Source: an uncultured Oscillospiraceae bacterium (lineage in GTDB: Bacteria > Bacillota > Clostridia > Oscillospirales > Oscillospiraceae). From it: a stretch of 32,349 nt of DNA. The notes below the pieces were generated by a model. That model was not told the DNA's origin. It saw only the letters and a list, made by a program, of their open reading frames with translations, and ran no database searches. Below, piece after piece: positions 1 to 7,448 of the stretch. Where the stretch lies: NCBI GenBank assembly GCA_944387775.1, contig CALXGE010000015.1:1-32349 (forward strand). Direction: 5' to 3'. Made by a program: the position numbers and the translations under genes. Each line of letters opens with the position of its first letter. Position 1 is the first letter of the stretch.

Positions 1-108
1 GAGAACGCCATCGCCTGCGTGGCGGAAGGCACCGGCCGCAGCCTTGACATGATCGGCAACATGCAGGAGGGCACCATTAACCTCTCCCGCCGCCGCCAGA
101 TCAACTAG
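1..108 (+). CDS. mreB: Rod shape-determining protein MreB, C-terminal end (partial)
   Basis: The window opens inside this gene; the last 35 codons and a TAG stop are visible. The tail reads ENAIACVAEGTGRSLDMI followed by a short basic end (SRRRQIN). This matches the end of MreB/Mbl actin-like proteins, where a CVA-x-GTG segment precedes the last helix. MreB forms membrane-bound filaments that direct the elongation machinery (MreC, MreD, RodA, PBP2). A rho-independent terminator follows within 25 bp, so this is the end of a transcription unit. mreC and mreD lie about 15 kb downstream, not adjacent as in many Firmicutes. With so little sequence, Mbl or MreBH paralogues cannot be excluded. Confidence 0.75.
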   Translation, partial: ENAIACVAEGTGRSLDMIGNMQEGTINLSRRRQIN

Positions 109-129
109 GTTTTCCCTGCTTTCAGCAGG

Positions 130-167
130 GCCGGCGGACCGGATTTGCCGGTTCCGCCGGCTCTTTT
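130..167 (+). terminator. Intrinsic terminator after mreB
   Basis: The stem GCCGGCGGACCGG pairs with CCGGTTCCGCCGGC across a five-base loop with one bulged T, followed by CTCTTTT. It separates mreB from the promoter at 190. Confidence 0.8.
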
Positions 168-189
168 CCCCAATAAATCTCTTTTTCTC

Positions 190-218
190 TTGCAAAACCG
201 TAGGAAAGCTGGTAAAAT
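190..218 (+). promoter_or_regulatory. Sigma-A-type promoter for the membrane protein gene
   Basis: TTGCAA at 190-195 and TAAAAT at 213-218 are spaced by 17 bp. A TGG just before the -10 gives an extended -10. The leader to the start codon at 315 is about 90 nt. Confidence 0.7.
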
Positions 219-314
219 AGATTCGCCTTTTGCGCCGGAGGGGTATTTTGCCCCGTTTCCGGCGGATTCCTTATGCGCCAAACTGCGCCAACATCCTTCC
301 GGAGGTTTTTATAC

Positions 315-1085
315 ATGGCTAAGAAACCAATCAGTCAAAAGCGGGCGGAACGTGAAAAGCAGGAGAACTTAACCCTGCAACGGGTGTTCAACGTATTTCT
401 GCTGGGCATCGCCGCCGAGTGTTATCTGTTCGTCGTATACCGCAACTACGTTATGGGCACGGCAGCCTCCCTGCTGGTCTGGTACAACATTCTGCGCTGG
501 GCCGCTATTGCCGGCGTGGTGGCGCTGGTGGGCGGAGCCGCGACAGCCTATGTCAAACGCAATCAGCCGAAACTCCGCATAGCTATGACGCTGGTCTCTG
601 TGGTGGGACTGTTCCTGGCGGTATCGGGCTGGGTGATGATGCGCTTCTTTGATCAGGGTGTCACCACCATGTGCATCCTGGTGCCGGTGCTCACACTGCT
701 GGGCCTTGTGTACTTCCTGTTCCAGCATGAGTGCTTCCTCAGCACCGTGGCCATGGCCGGCTCCTTCTTCGCGGTGTGGGTCTGCAGCAGCGGTCTGGAG
801 TCCTCCTGGCGCGTGCCGGTGATGATCGGTGCTGTGGCCGCTATTGTGATTCTGGCGGTTCTGGCAGCTCTGGTCCGGCAGGCCCAGAAGAGCGAAGGGA
901 AGCTCCGGGGGATCCGGGTCCTCTCTGCGGAGTGCGACTACCGCGTGGTGTACGCTGTGCTGGCCATCTGCATCGTGGCCATTGCGGCAGCCCTGGTGGT
1001 ACCCATGATCAGCTATTATCTGCTGTGGGTCCTGGGTATTCTTCTCTTTGCCGAGATGGTCTACTACACCACCAAGCTGATGTAA
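315..1085 (+). CDS. Uncharacterised polytopic membrane protein (256 aa)
   Basis: I do not recognise this family. A basic, hydrophilic N-terminus (MAKKPISQKRAEREKQENL) is followed by about seven hydrophobic segments, near residues 20-45, 55-75, 82-105, 110-130, 135-155, 160-182 and 210-250, with a basic loop around 184-200. No catalytic, transporter or binding motif stands out. ATG 315 is preferred over an upstream in-frame ATG at 273 because a GGAGG at 301-305 is correctly spaced and the extra 14 residues look non-native. It is a single-gene unit with its own promoter and a strong terminator. The basic-inside topology suggests a cytoplasmic N-terminus. Being downstream of mreB does not by itself give a cell-envelope role. 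Confidence 0.85.
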   Translation: MAKKPISQKRAEREKQENLTLQRVFNVFLLGIAAECYLFVVYRNYVMGTAASLLVWYNILRWAAIAGVVALVGGAATAYVKRNQPKLRIAMTLVSVVGLFLAVSGWVMMRFFDQGVTTMCILVPVLTLLGLVYFLFQHECFLSTVAMAGSFFAVWVCSSGLESSWRVPVMIGAVAAIVILAVLAALVRQAQKSEGKLRGIRVLSAECDYRVVYAVLAICIVAIAAALVVPMISYYLLWVLGILLFAEMVYYTTKLM

Positions 1086-1093
1086 TATGCAAC

Positions 1094-1129
1094 AAAGAGC
1101 CCCGCGGCAATGCCGCGGGGCTCTTTTTG
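1094..1129 (+). terminator. Intrinsic terminator
   Basis: A perfect stem, AAAGAGCCCCGCGGCA with TGCCGCGGGGCTCTTT, is followed by a T run. It ends the membrane-protein transcript immediately before repeat element A. Confidence 0.9.
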
Positions 1130-1154
1130 TCGTTGTGCCGGTTTGTCCGACGGA

Positions 1155-1745
1155 GGCTTTTTTGCCGCCTTGCCAGGCGGCGTGGGAATCTTGTCAGAGG
1201 AGGGGTCCTTTGAATGTCTCTTTATCAGTCCTTCGGGCTGGGTATGCTCCGCAGGCCTACTTTTCCTGCGCGGGAAAAGTAGGCAAAAGCGCGCTGGGGA
1301 GACCCCAGCCCCCCCTTTGTTTGTTCAATCGGTCGGTATCGAGGCTGATACCCAGTTGCCACTGAAATTCCGCTGGGTCGCTGACCCCCTCGTAATCGGT
1401 GCGGTGGATATCCAACTTCGGCTGTCGCCCCTCGGGCTGAGGGGTGCTTCTTTTTTGCTGACGAGAACCTGCGCAGTTTCAAGAAAGGCGCAGGAAGTTC
1501 CACAGAGAACCCCAGCTTCGCCTGTCCCTTCAAAAGGCCGTCAGGCAAAGTTGGACAAGATACCCGCCGGAGATCAGATGCCAGCGGCAGAATTTCAGCG
1601 GCTGCGCACTGTCAAAACCTGATACAGACCGATTGGACAACAGCGGGGGTCCAGCCCGAAGGGGGCTGGCGCTTTTTCGGTTCACTTTTGTGCGTACAAA
1701 AGTGAACCCGGGGCTTGGGGCCGGGTAGGCCCCAATAACAGCCCC
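1155..1745 (-). repeat. Composite interspersed element, copy A (inverted)
   Basis: This is copy A of the five-copy element and holds no convincing gene. The core, 1255-1708 (454 bp), is bounded by two hairpins: 1255-1284 with arms GCCTACTTTTC/GAAAAGTAGGC, and 1679-1708 with arms GGTTCACTTTT/AAAAGTGAACC. The left half on the plus strand matches the reverse complement of the right half of copy B, including CTCGTAATCGGTGCGGTGG. The right half matches the reverse complement of copy B's left half (GGAGATCAGATGCC, GGCCGTCAGGCAAAG). It is thus the only copy in opposite orientation. Outside the core, 1190-1254 matches outer flanks of copies B, C and E. It sits between convergent genes. Confidence 0.85.
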
Positions 1746-1765
1746 GCCGCGGTTAACCGGCAATT

Positions 1766-2500
1766 CTACAGGATGAACCCGCCGTCGGCGGTGAGGACCT
1801 GTCCGGTGACAAAGGCGGACTCCTCCCGACAGAAGAAGGCTACCGCCGCCGCTATGTCCTCCGGCTTGCCCAGTCGGCCCATGGGGGTCTCCTCCGCCAG
1901 GGAGCAAAGGGTCTCCTCCCCCAGCACCTCCACCATATCCGTGTGAATCACACCGGGAGCCACGCAGTTGACCCGGATGCCGGAGGGTGCCAGTTCCATA
2001 GCCAGGGACCGGGTCAGGCCGATAATGGCCGCCTTGGTGGCGGAGTAGGCCACCTCACAGGAGGCCCCTCGCTGTCCCCAGATCGAGGAGATATTCACAA
2101 TGGTCCCCGCCTTCCGGTGGATCATCCCCGGCAGCACCGCCTGAATGGTGTGGTAGGCTCCGTCCACATTGACGGCAAAGATCCGCCGCCAGAAGCTCTC
2201 ATCGATGTCCTGGAACTGGTGCTGCTCAGCAATACCCGCGTTGTTCACCAGGCAGGTGACAGGGCCGAAAGCCGCCTCCACCTGTCGGATGGCAGCGGTG
2301 ACTGCCTCCCGATCCGCCACATCCGCCTGTACTGCCAGCGCCATTCCTCCGGCGGAGCGGATCTCCGAGGCCAGATTTTCGGCAGCTTCCCGGGCCTGAA
2401 GATAGTCGATACCGACGGCATAGCCCTCTGCCGCCAGACGCCGGGCCACCGCCCGGCCGATTCCCCGGCTGCCGCCGGTAATAAACGCTGTGCCGCTCAT
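1766..2500 (-). CDS. SDR-family oxidoreductase, possibly EF-P 5-aminopentanone reductase (YmfI-like)
   Basis: A 244-aa classical short-chain dehydrogenase/reductase. The NAD(P)-binding motif TGGSRGIG is at residues 8-15, NNAG at 86-89, Asn at 111, and the catalytic Ser at 138/139 with Tyr152 and Lys156; the C-terminus ends TADGGF as in FabG-like enzymes. The segment SSIWGxxGASCEV (about 138-150) resembles the YmfI group, which reduces the 5-aminopentanone modification on elongation factor P, more than true FabG; I hold that assignment loosely. The start at 2500 is chosen because AGGAGG lies six bases upstream; a longer reading (to 2632) would run into the tRNA terminator. No fatty-acid genes are nearby, arguing against a FAS II role. 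It sits downstream of tRNA-Val on the same strand. Confidence 0.85.
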   Translation of the reverse strand: MSGTAFITGGSRGIGRAVARRLAAEGYAVGIDYLQAREAAENLASEIRSAGGMALAVQADVADREAVTAAIRQVEAAFGPVTCLVNNAGIAEQHQFQDIDESFWRRIFAVNVDGAYHTIQAVLPGMIHRKAGTIVNISSIWGQRGASCEVAYSATKAAIIGLTRSLAMELAPSGIRVNCVAPGVIHTDMVEVLGEETLCSLAEETPMGRLGKPEDIAAAVAFFCREESAFVTGQVLTADGGFIL

Positions 2501-2608
2501 ACTGCGCCTCCTGAACAATTTTAACGAGAGAGCTTTGGGGCAAAACTTTGTTTTGCCTGTCGGATTGAGAAAACCGGCAGGACAAAGCTGCCGGCAGGCA
2601 TAAAACCC

Positions 2609-2642
2609 AAAAAAGGCGACTTGTCGAAACAAGTCGCCTTTT
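2609..2642 (-). terminator. Intrinsic terminator after tRNA-Val
   Basis: AAAAGGCGACTTG pairs with CAAGTCGCCTTTT across a six-base loop. On the minus strand it is followed by a six-T run, directly after the tRNA 3' end. Confidence 0.9.
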
Positions 2643-2645
2643 ATC

Positions 2646-2722
2646 TGGTGGACGCTAACGGACTTGAACCGCTGACCCCCTGCACGTCAAGCAGGTGCTC
2701 TAGCCAGCTGAGCTAAGCGTCC
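2646..2722 (-). tRNA. tRNA-Val (anticodon GAC), CCA encoded
   Basis: The minus strand folds as a complete cloverleaf. The acceptor stem GGACGCT pairs with AGCGTCC, with discriminator A followed by encoded CCA. The D stem is GCTC/GAGC, the anticodon arm CCTGC-TTGACGT-GCAGG places GAC at 34-36 (plus-strand bases 2686-2688), and the T arm has loop TTCAAGT. It reads GUC (and wobble GUU) valine codons. It has its own promoter at 2740-2768 and terminator. Confidence 0.95.
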
Positions 2723-2739
2723 ACATGCGGAACGGTCAT

Positions 2740-2768
2740 ATGATAGCAAATTCAGCGCCAATTGTCAA
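2740..2768 (-). promoter_or_regulatory. Promoter of tRNA-Val
   Basis: On the minus strand a perfect TTGACA (2763-2768) and TATCAT (2740-2745) are separated by 17 bp, about 18 bp upstream of the tRNA 5' end. Confidence 0.85.
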
Positions 2769-2832
2769 CTGCTTTTTTGCATTTATTTCATTTATTTTTC
2801 ATTTTCCTTTTTCTGATGCCTGTTACCGCCCG

Positions 2833-2862
2833 TTGACACCCTACCCGACGGGATGGTACACT
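2833..2862 (+). promoter_or_regulatory. Promoter of punA
   Basis: TTGACA at 2833-2838 and TACACT at 2857-2862 have an 18-bp spacer. TGG immediately before the -10 makes it an extended -10. It is divergent from the tRNA promoter. Confidence 0.75.
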
Positions 2863-2911
2863 GTCACCAGAAAATCACAGGGGACAAGCCTGTCCCGGAA
2901 AGGAGATTTCT

Positions 2912-3730
2912 ATGACTATTTCTGAACGCATCGAAGCTGCCTATACGTTTATCCGCTCCCGCACCGACCTTCAGCCGGAGGTGGGCCTGATCCTGGGCAG
3001 CGGTCTGGGGGATTTTGCCGACCGGCTGGAAAACGCCGTAGAGATCCCCTTCTCCCAGATTCCCGGCTTCCCCGTAACCACCGTGGAGGGCCACGCCGGA
3101 GCGCTGATTCTGGGCTCCTTCCGGGGTCGGACCGTGGCCGCCCTCCGGGGCCGCATCCACTACTATGAGGGCTACTCCCAGCAGGAGATCACCCTGCCTG
3201 TGCGGGTGATGGCCAAGCTGGGCATCCGTACCCTGGTCCTCACCAACGCCGCCGGAGGGGTGAACCTCAGCTTCTCCGCCGGCGCCCTGATGCTCATTGC
3301 GGACCACATCAATTTCTCCGGCATGAACCCCCTGATGGGTCCCAATCTGGACGCCTTCGGTCCCCGGTTCCCCGACATGAGCGACATCTACACCCGGGCC
3401 CTGCGGGAGAAGCTCAAGCCCCTGGCGGAGGCGGCAGGTATCCCCCTTCAGGAGGGCGTGTACATGATGTACAGCGGCCCCAGCTATGAGACCCCTGCAG
3501 AGATCCGGGCCTTCCGGACTCTGGGAGCCGACGCGGTGGGCATGTCCACGGTCCCTGAGGCCATTGTGGCCCGCCATTGCGGCCTTCAGGTGATGGGCGT
3601 CAGCTGCATCACCAACATGGCTGCCGGTGTTCTGGACCGGAAGCTGGACCACAGCGAGGTGGTGGAGACCGCCCAGCGGGTGAAGGGCGACTTTACCCGC
3701 CTGTTGGAGATCATTCTCACCATCGCCTGA
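2912..3730 (+). CDS. punA: Purine-nucleoside phosphorylase, trimeric class
   Basis: A 272-aa cytoplasmic enzyme that cleaves inosine, guanosine and deoxy forms with phosphate, yielding free purine base and (deoxy)ribose-1-phosphate for salvage. The trimeric-class motifs are present: GSGLG (29-33), GRIHYYEG (80-87), TNAAGG (111-116), SGPSYETPAEIR (188-199) and GMSTVPE (210-216). Length and motif order fit the family; xanthosine phosphorylase (XapA) is a less likely alternative. AAAGGAGA at 2899-2906 precedes ATG 2912. It is transcribed from the promoter at 2833. A TetR-type gene follows after 24 bp and could be cotranscribed, but its base composition differs and a functional link is not evident. 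Confidence 0.93.
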   Translation: MTISERIEAAYTFIRSRTDLQPEVGLILGSGLGDFADRLENAVEIPFSQIPGFPVTTVEGHAGALILGSFRGRTVAALRGRIHYYEGYSQQEITLPVRVMAKLGIRTLVLTNAAGGVNLSFSAGALMLIADHINFSGMNPLMGPNLDAFGPRFPDMSDIYTRALREKLKPLAEAAGIPLQEGVYMMYSGPSYETPAEIRAFRTLGADAVGMSTVPEAIVARHCGLQVMGVSCITNMAAGVLDRKLDHSEVVETAQRVKGDFTRLLEIILTIA

Positions 3731-3754
3731 TTCTAGAAGCGAGGGTTACCTGGA

Positions 3755-4398
3755 GTGAAAAACACTGACAAACGGTTTATTCGGGCAGAGGCGGCCTTTG
3801 AAGACGCGCTGATTCGCTTATGCCAGAACAAGCAGGCCTGTGAATTATCCGTTTCTGAGCTGGTGGATGCGGCAGGCTACAGCCGCAGCGCCTTTTATGC
3901 TCACTACGAAAATATGGAGGATTTCATTCAGTCCCTGATCAAACGGGAGGTCAAGTTTTTCTGCAAATCCTCAATTATTTTCCGCCTTGTACTTCGCAGA
4001 TGTCCTGTTTGGAGGAGGCGTCTATTCAGGCAGATACACAGCTTTTTACCCATGTATATGAAAATCAGGCACTATATGCACTGCTGCTTCACGATAAGCT
4101 TATGGACAAGACGCTGGATACGATCATCAACGATATTGTTGAGGAGTTTTTAAATCGAGTTAAACTGATCAATGATACTGTATTTGAGACGCCCGGCGGA
4201 ACAAGATGGACCATTCAAAACTTATATGGGTCTTTGGACTTAGCGCTGATATTCCGGGTCTCCACAACCGCCTATTTTTCTCTTATTCAATACTGGGAAA
4301 GCACGGGCTACCGGTACGCTCCGCACTACCTGGCCATACAGCGGATGAACTCCCGGCATCAATATATACCGGTCTTACCGGAAGACGCCGGCGGCTGA
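3755..4398 (+). pseudogene. TetR/AcrR-family regulator broken by a one-base frameshift
   Basis: Two overlapping frames together make one TetR-sized protein of about 214 residues. The first frame starts at GTG 3755 (GAGGG at 3741-3745). It encodes the N-terminal helix-turn-helix, with SVSELVDAAGYSRSAFYAHY around residues 30-50 typical of TetR. The second frame carries the ligand-binding half, through RRFKLIND-like helices to the stop at 4398. The switch falls in the run of five T at 3956-3960. One added T would give a continuous KFFLQILNYF reading; as given, frame 1 runs on as a basic nonsense tail to 4153. This may be a real inactivation, a sequencing error or phase variation. Its AT-richer composition differs from punA. 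It may have regulated the amidohydrolase/MFS pair downstream. Confidence 0.8.
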
Positions 4399-4451
4399 TC
4401 CCCCTGCATTATCTACACTAAACAACATTTTATTGCACTTTATACGATATC

Positions 4452-4488
4452 TCCGGGGAAACGTACAGTTTCCCCGGATTTGTTTATT
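4452..4488 (+). terminator. Intrinsic terminator after the TetR gene
   Basis: TCCGGGGAAAC pairs with GTTTCCCCGGA over a five-base loop, followed by TTTGTTTATTT. Confidence 0.85.
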
Positions 4489-4515
4489 TGCGGACATATT
4501 TAAATTATCTGTAAA

Positions 4516-4544
4516 TTGCAATTTAATTGTAAAATAGGTAAGAT
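4516..4544 (+). promoter_or_regulatory. Promoter of the amidohydrolase-MFS operon
   Basis: TTGCAA (4516-4521) and TAAGAT (4539-4544) are spaced 17 bp within an AT-rich stretch. The 5' leader is about 65 nt. A nearby TetR operator was not evident. Confidence 0.6.
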
Positions 4545-4614
4545 TTATACGAAAAAGGCCGAAATAAATCGTCTTTTTTTATTAAATATCATAGTATGGA
4601 GAAGGAGGAAATGT

Positions 4615-5961
4615 ATGGAAAAGCATGCGGCATATCTTTTGGAAGGCGTAGATGCGTGCAAGGACGCTATCTTTGCCGCGGAGCGGCACATTTGGAGCCA
4701 TCCGGAATCCGGCTACCGCGAGTGGAAGACCCATAAATACATGGCAGATATTTTTGAAAATCTGGGCTATGAGCTTACTTTAGCGGGAAATATTCCGGGA
4801 TTCTATACCGTGCTGGATACCGGTCGGCCCGGCCCCACAGTGTGTGTATTTGCCGAGCTGGATTCCCTCATTAATGAGAACCATCCGGAGTGCGACCCCG
4901 AAACCAAGGCTGTCCACTCCTGTGGGCATCACATGCAGTGCGCCGGCATGGTTGGTCTGGCCACCACCCTCAAACGCCCCGGCGCTCTGGATGGCATGAG
5001 CGGCAAGATCATGCTGTGCCTGGTTCCGGCTGAGGAACTTATCGAGATCGAGTACCGGCAAAAGCTCATTGAGCAGGGCACGATCAAATATCTTACCGGT
5101 AAAGCTGAGTTCATGTCCCGCGGCTATTTTGATGATGTCGACATTGCTTTTCTGGTTCATGCCGGCGGAGATACCCCTTTAGTCTACCTGTCGGACGGCA
5201 ACTGCGGCAGCATCTCCAAGCAGGCAGTATTTCATGGTGTCGCCGGTCACGCCGCTTTTCCTGAAAACAATATCAACGCCCTGTATGCCGCCACTCAGGC
5301 ATTGTCCGCCTGCAATGCACTGCGCGAGGGCTTTAAAGAAGATATTCGCTGGCACCCCATTGTTACCGAGGGTGGCTCTGCGGTCAACGCTACCCCGGAC
5401 CACGTAGTGATGGAGAGCATGGTGCGTGGCAGCGCTCTGCAGAATATTATCGCCGCCAACAGCCGCATCAACCGGGCCATTGCCGGTTCCGCTGCGTCCA
5501 TGGGTGCCACCGCAACCATCAGTGACCAGATCGGCTATACGCCGGTTGACGACGATCTTGCCCTCAACCAGCTGGTATGTGACACCTACAAAGAGATTTT
5601 CCCAGACGGTATCGCTATCAATAACCACGCCTATCTGAGCGGCAGCAGTGATTTAGGCTTCCTGAGCCCCATGCTGCCCGTTTCCCAGATCTCCAGCGGC
5701 GGCGGCTGCTCGGGCGATCTGCACAGCAGTAATTTTAAGGTCAACGATCCTACCTTCGGTACGGTCGTGGCCGCCAAACTGGAGGCTTTGCTGCTGTGGA
5801 ATCTGCTCAAAGACGATGCTCAGCTGGGCAAAAAGATCCGGGCGGATTTCAAACCCCAATATGCCAGCCGTGAGGAGTACTTCCAGGTGTTGGACAAGCT
5901 TAATTCCACCAAGAACGTGGTAACCGTGCAGGAAAACGGGGATATTCTCCTCAGCTGCTAG
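4615..5961 (+). CDS. M20D-family amidohydrolase (AbgB-like)
   Basis: A 448-aa zinc-dependent amidohydrolase of the peptidase M20D group, which removes acyl or aminobenzoyl groups from amino acids (AbgB, HipO and IAA-amino-acid hydrolases). The metal site shows as HSCGHHMQ (Cys103, His105, His106). A FAELDS segment is at 79-84, and the catalytic glutamate pair AEE is at 139-141. The GVAGHAA segment around 205-215 matches the start of the lid/dimerisation domain. ATG 4615 follows an ideal AAGGAGG (4602-4608); an upstream in-frame reading from 4516 would start inside the promoter. No signal peptide, so cytoplasmic. It is 40 bp upstream of an MFS transporter, suggesting import and cleavage of an acylated amino acid or aminobenzoyl-glutamate-like compound. 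The exact substrate is not deducible. Confidence 0.88.
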   Translation: MEKHAAYLLEGVDACKDAIFAAERHIWSHPESGYREWKTHKYMADIFENLGYELTLAGNIPGFYTVLDTGRPGPTVCVFAELDSLINENHPECDPETKAVHSCGHHMQCAGMVGLATTLKRPGALDGMSGKIMLCLVPAEELIEIEYRQKLIEQGTIKYLTGKAEFMSRGYFDDVDIAFLVHAGGDTPLVYLSDGNCGSISKQAVFHGVAGHAAFPENNINALYAATQALSACNALREGFKEDIRWHPIVTEGGSAVNATPDHVVMESMVRGSALQNIIAANSRINRAIAGSAASMGATATISDQIGYTPVDDDLALNQLVCDTYKEIFPDGIAINNHAYLSGSSDLGFLSPMLPVSQISSGGGCSGDLHSSNFKVNDPTFGTVVAAKLEALLLWNLLKDDAQLGKKIRADFKPQYASREEYFQVLDKLNSTKNVVTVQENGDILLSC

Positions 5962-6001
5962 ACCCCTGTCTGTAGAAATTAAAAAATAAAGGAGAACGCT
6001 T

Positions 6002-7273
6002 ATGAGGGAAAGAAATAGCCTGTGGCACCCTGCGTTTGGAACGGTAATTGTGTTTCTGGCAATACAATTTGCCTGTGTTACCCTGTTATCCTACTCCTCC
6101 AGCCTTTTTGTCAATATTATCGCGGAGGACCTCAACGCCGCGGTAGGTACCACCCAGCTGAGAACGGTACCCGGCTCCATCGTCGCTGTACTGATGCTGC
6201 CCTTTGCCAATAAGATCTATAATAAAATTGGCTTTAAATTTTCCATATGCCTGGGCGTATGCAGCTACTGTCTGGCCTTTGTGGGCATGAGCTTTGCCCC
6301 CAATGTGTACGTCTACATTGCCTGCGGCACCCTGATCGGCGTAGGCAACGCCCTGGCCCTGTTTGTCCCCGGCCCCTATATGATCAATGCCTGGTTCCAC
6401 AAGGGTACCGCCATCGCCATCATGATCCCTACTGCCGGCGCCGCTCTGCTGGCTACCTTTACCACTCCCTGGATTCAGGGTCTGATTGAGGCCTGGGGCT
6501 GGCGTCCCGCTCTGCGCTTCATTGCCCTGCTGGGCATGGCGGTCGGCGTGGTGTGCACGGTTCTCTTTGCCATTCCCACGCCTGAATCCAGAGGAATGCG
6601 GCCCTGGGGATGGACAGAGGACAAAAATGCCGCTGTCCAGACCAAGAGCAATGTGGTCCGCGGCGTAAGCATCAAAAATGCCCGGCGGTCTCCTGTGCTG
6701 TATATGCTGGTCATAATCTGCATGATCAATGGCTTCCCCGGTGTTATGAGCCGATTCATCAGTCCTTTGGCCACCGGCAGCGGCTTCAGTACAGAACAGG
6801 CAACTCTGGCGGTGTCTATCTTTGCCATGGGTACAACGATCACCACCATTCTTGTCTCCTTTATTGTCTCCGCTATGGGTCTGAAACGGTATACCCTGAC
6901 GTTTATTGTCTTCAATATTATCTGCTATCTCCTGCTGGTCTTCAACGGCGGCAACTATGTTCTCTTCTCCATTGGTCTGGTGGGTATTTCTCTCAACAGC
7001 CTCAACCAGATGCATCAGCTGGCCGGCAAGGAAATTTTCGGAGTCATGGATTTGGCAGAAATCATTGCCATCATGAATGTGGGGTTCAATCTGGTCAACA
7101 TGGTATCCGGCTCTATTATGGGATACGTATATGACTTTACCGGCAGCTATAACGGCATTCTTTTGGCCATTGCTGTTATGCTTGCTATTTCCTTTGTCCT
7201 GGTGGTTCTTATCTACAAGAAAAAGGATTCCCTCCTCTGGGAAGAGCGCACGGTAGAGGTTGCCAAAAAATAA
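6002..7273 (+). CDS. Major facilitator superfamily transporter
   Basis: A 423-aa MFS permease with about 12 hydrophobic segments, a central cytoplasmic loop around residues 195-225 (acidic and basic, after FAIPTPESRGM) and a basic C-terminus. An aromatic- and proline-containing stretch (ALFVPGPYMINAWFHKGTAIAIMIPTAGAA, about residues 118-148) resembles the helix 4-5 region of oxalate/formate-antiporter and monocarboxylate-type MFS proteins. AAAGGAG at 5988-5994 precedes ATG 6002. It follows the M20D amidohydrolase and almost surely shares its operon, so the likely cargo is the amidohydrolase substrate or product. Specificity is inference only. Confidence 0.88.
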   Translation: MRERNSLWHPAFGTVIVFLAIQFACVTLLSYSSSLFVNIIAEDLNAAVGTTQLRTVPGSIVAVLMLPFANKIYNKIGFKFSICLGVCSYCLAFVGMSFAPNVYVYIACGTLIGVGNALALFVPGPYMINAWFHKGTAIAIMIPTAGAALLATFTTPWIQGLIEAWGWRPALRFIALLGMAVGVVCTVLFAIPTPESRGMRPWGWTEDKNAAVQTKSNVVRGVSIKNARRSPVLYMLVIICMINGFPGVMSRFISPLATGSGFSTEQATLAVSIFAMGTTITTILVSFIVSAMGLKRYTLTFIVFNIICYLLLVFNGGNYVLFSIGLVGISLNSLNQMHQLAGKEIFGVMDLAEIIAIMNVGFNLVNMVSGSIMGYVYDFTGSYNGILLAIAVMLAISFVLVVLIYKKKDSLLWEERTVEVAKK

Positions 7274-7343
7274 TTATCTCGCTATACTCTCCTATTTTCT
7301 GTCACAAATTACACAATATTTCTACCGCAAAATTATAAACGCA

Positions 7344-7384
7344 GAAGGAAGGCACGCAGTTTGCGTGCCTTCCTTCTTCCCGCA
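7344..7384. terminator. Probable bidirectional terminator between MFS and noc
   Basis: A strong stem, GAAGGAAGGCACGCA with TGCGTGCCTTCCTTC, has a three-base loop. The downstream tract on the plus strand is TTCCTTCTTCC, only moderately U-rich. It lies between convergent genes. Confidence 0.65.
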
Positions 7385-7448
7385 ACAAACAAATTTTCCA
7401 CTGGACGTGCTAAAATTACCGAGCTCTGTTTCTCCTCTTCCGCGGCGC

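Noticed and set aside
1110..1907. Several ORFs of 90-170 codons on both strands across element A and its edges
   Set aside because: They recur only because the DNA repeats, change frame or stop between copies, and lack credible ribosome sites. Arg/Gly/Pro-rich products such as PPHRLRGGQRP are typical of translated GC-rich repeats.
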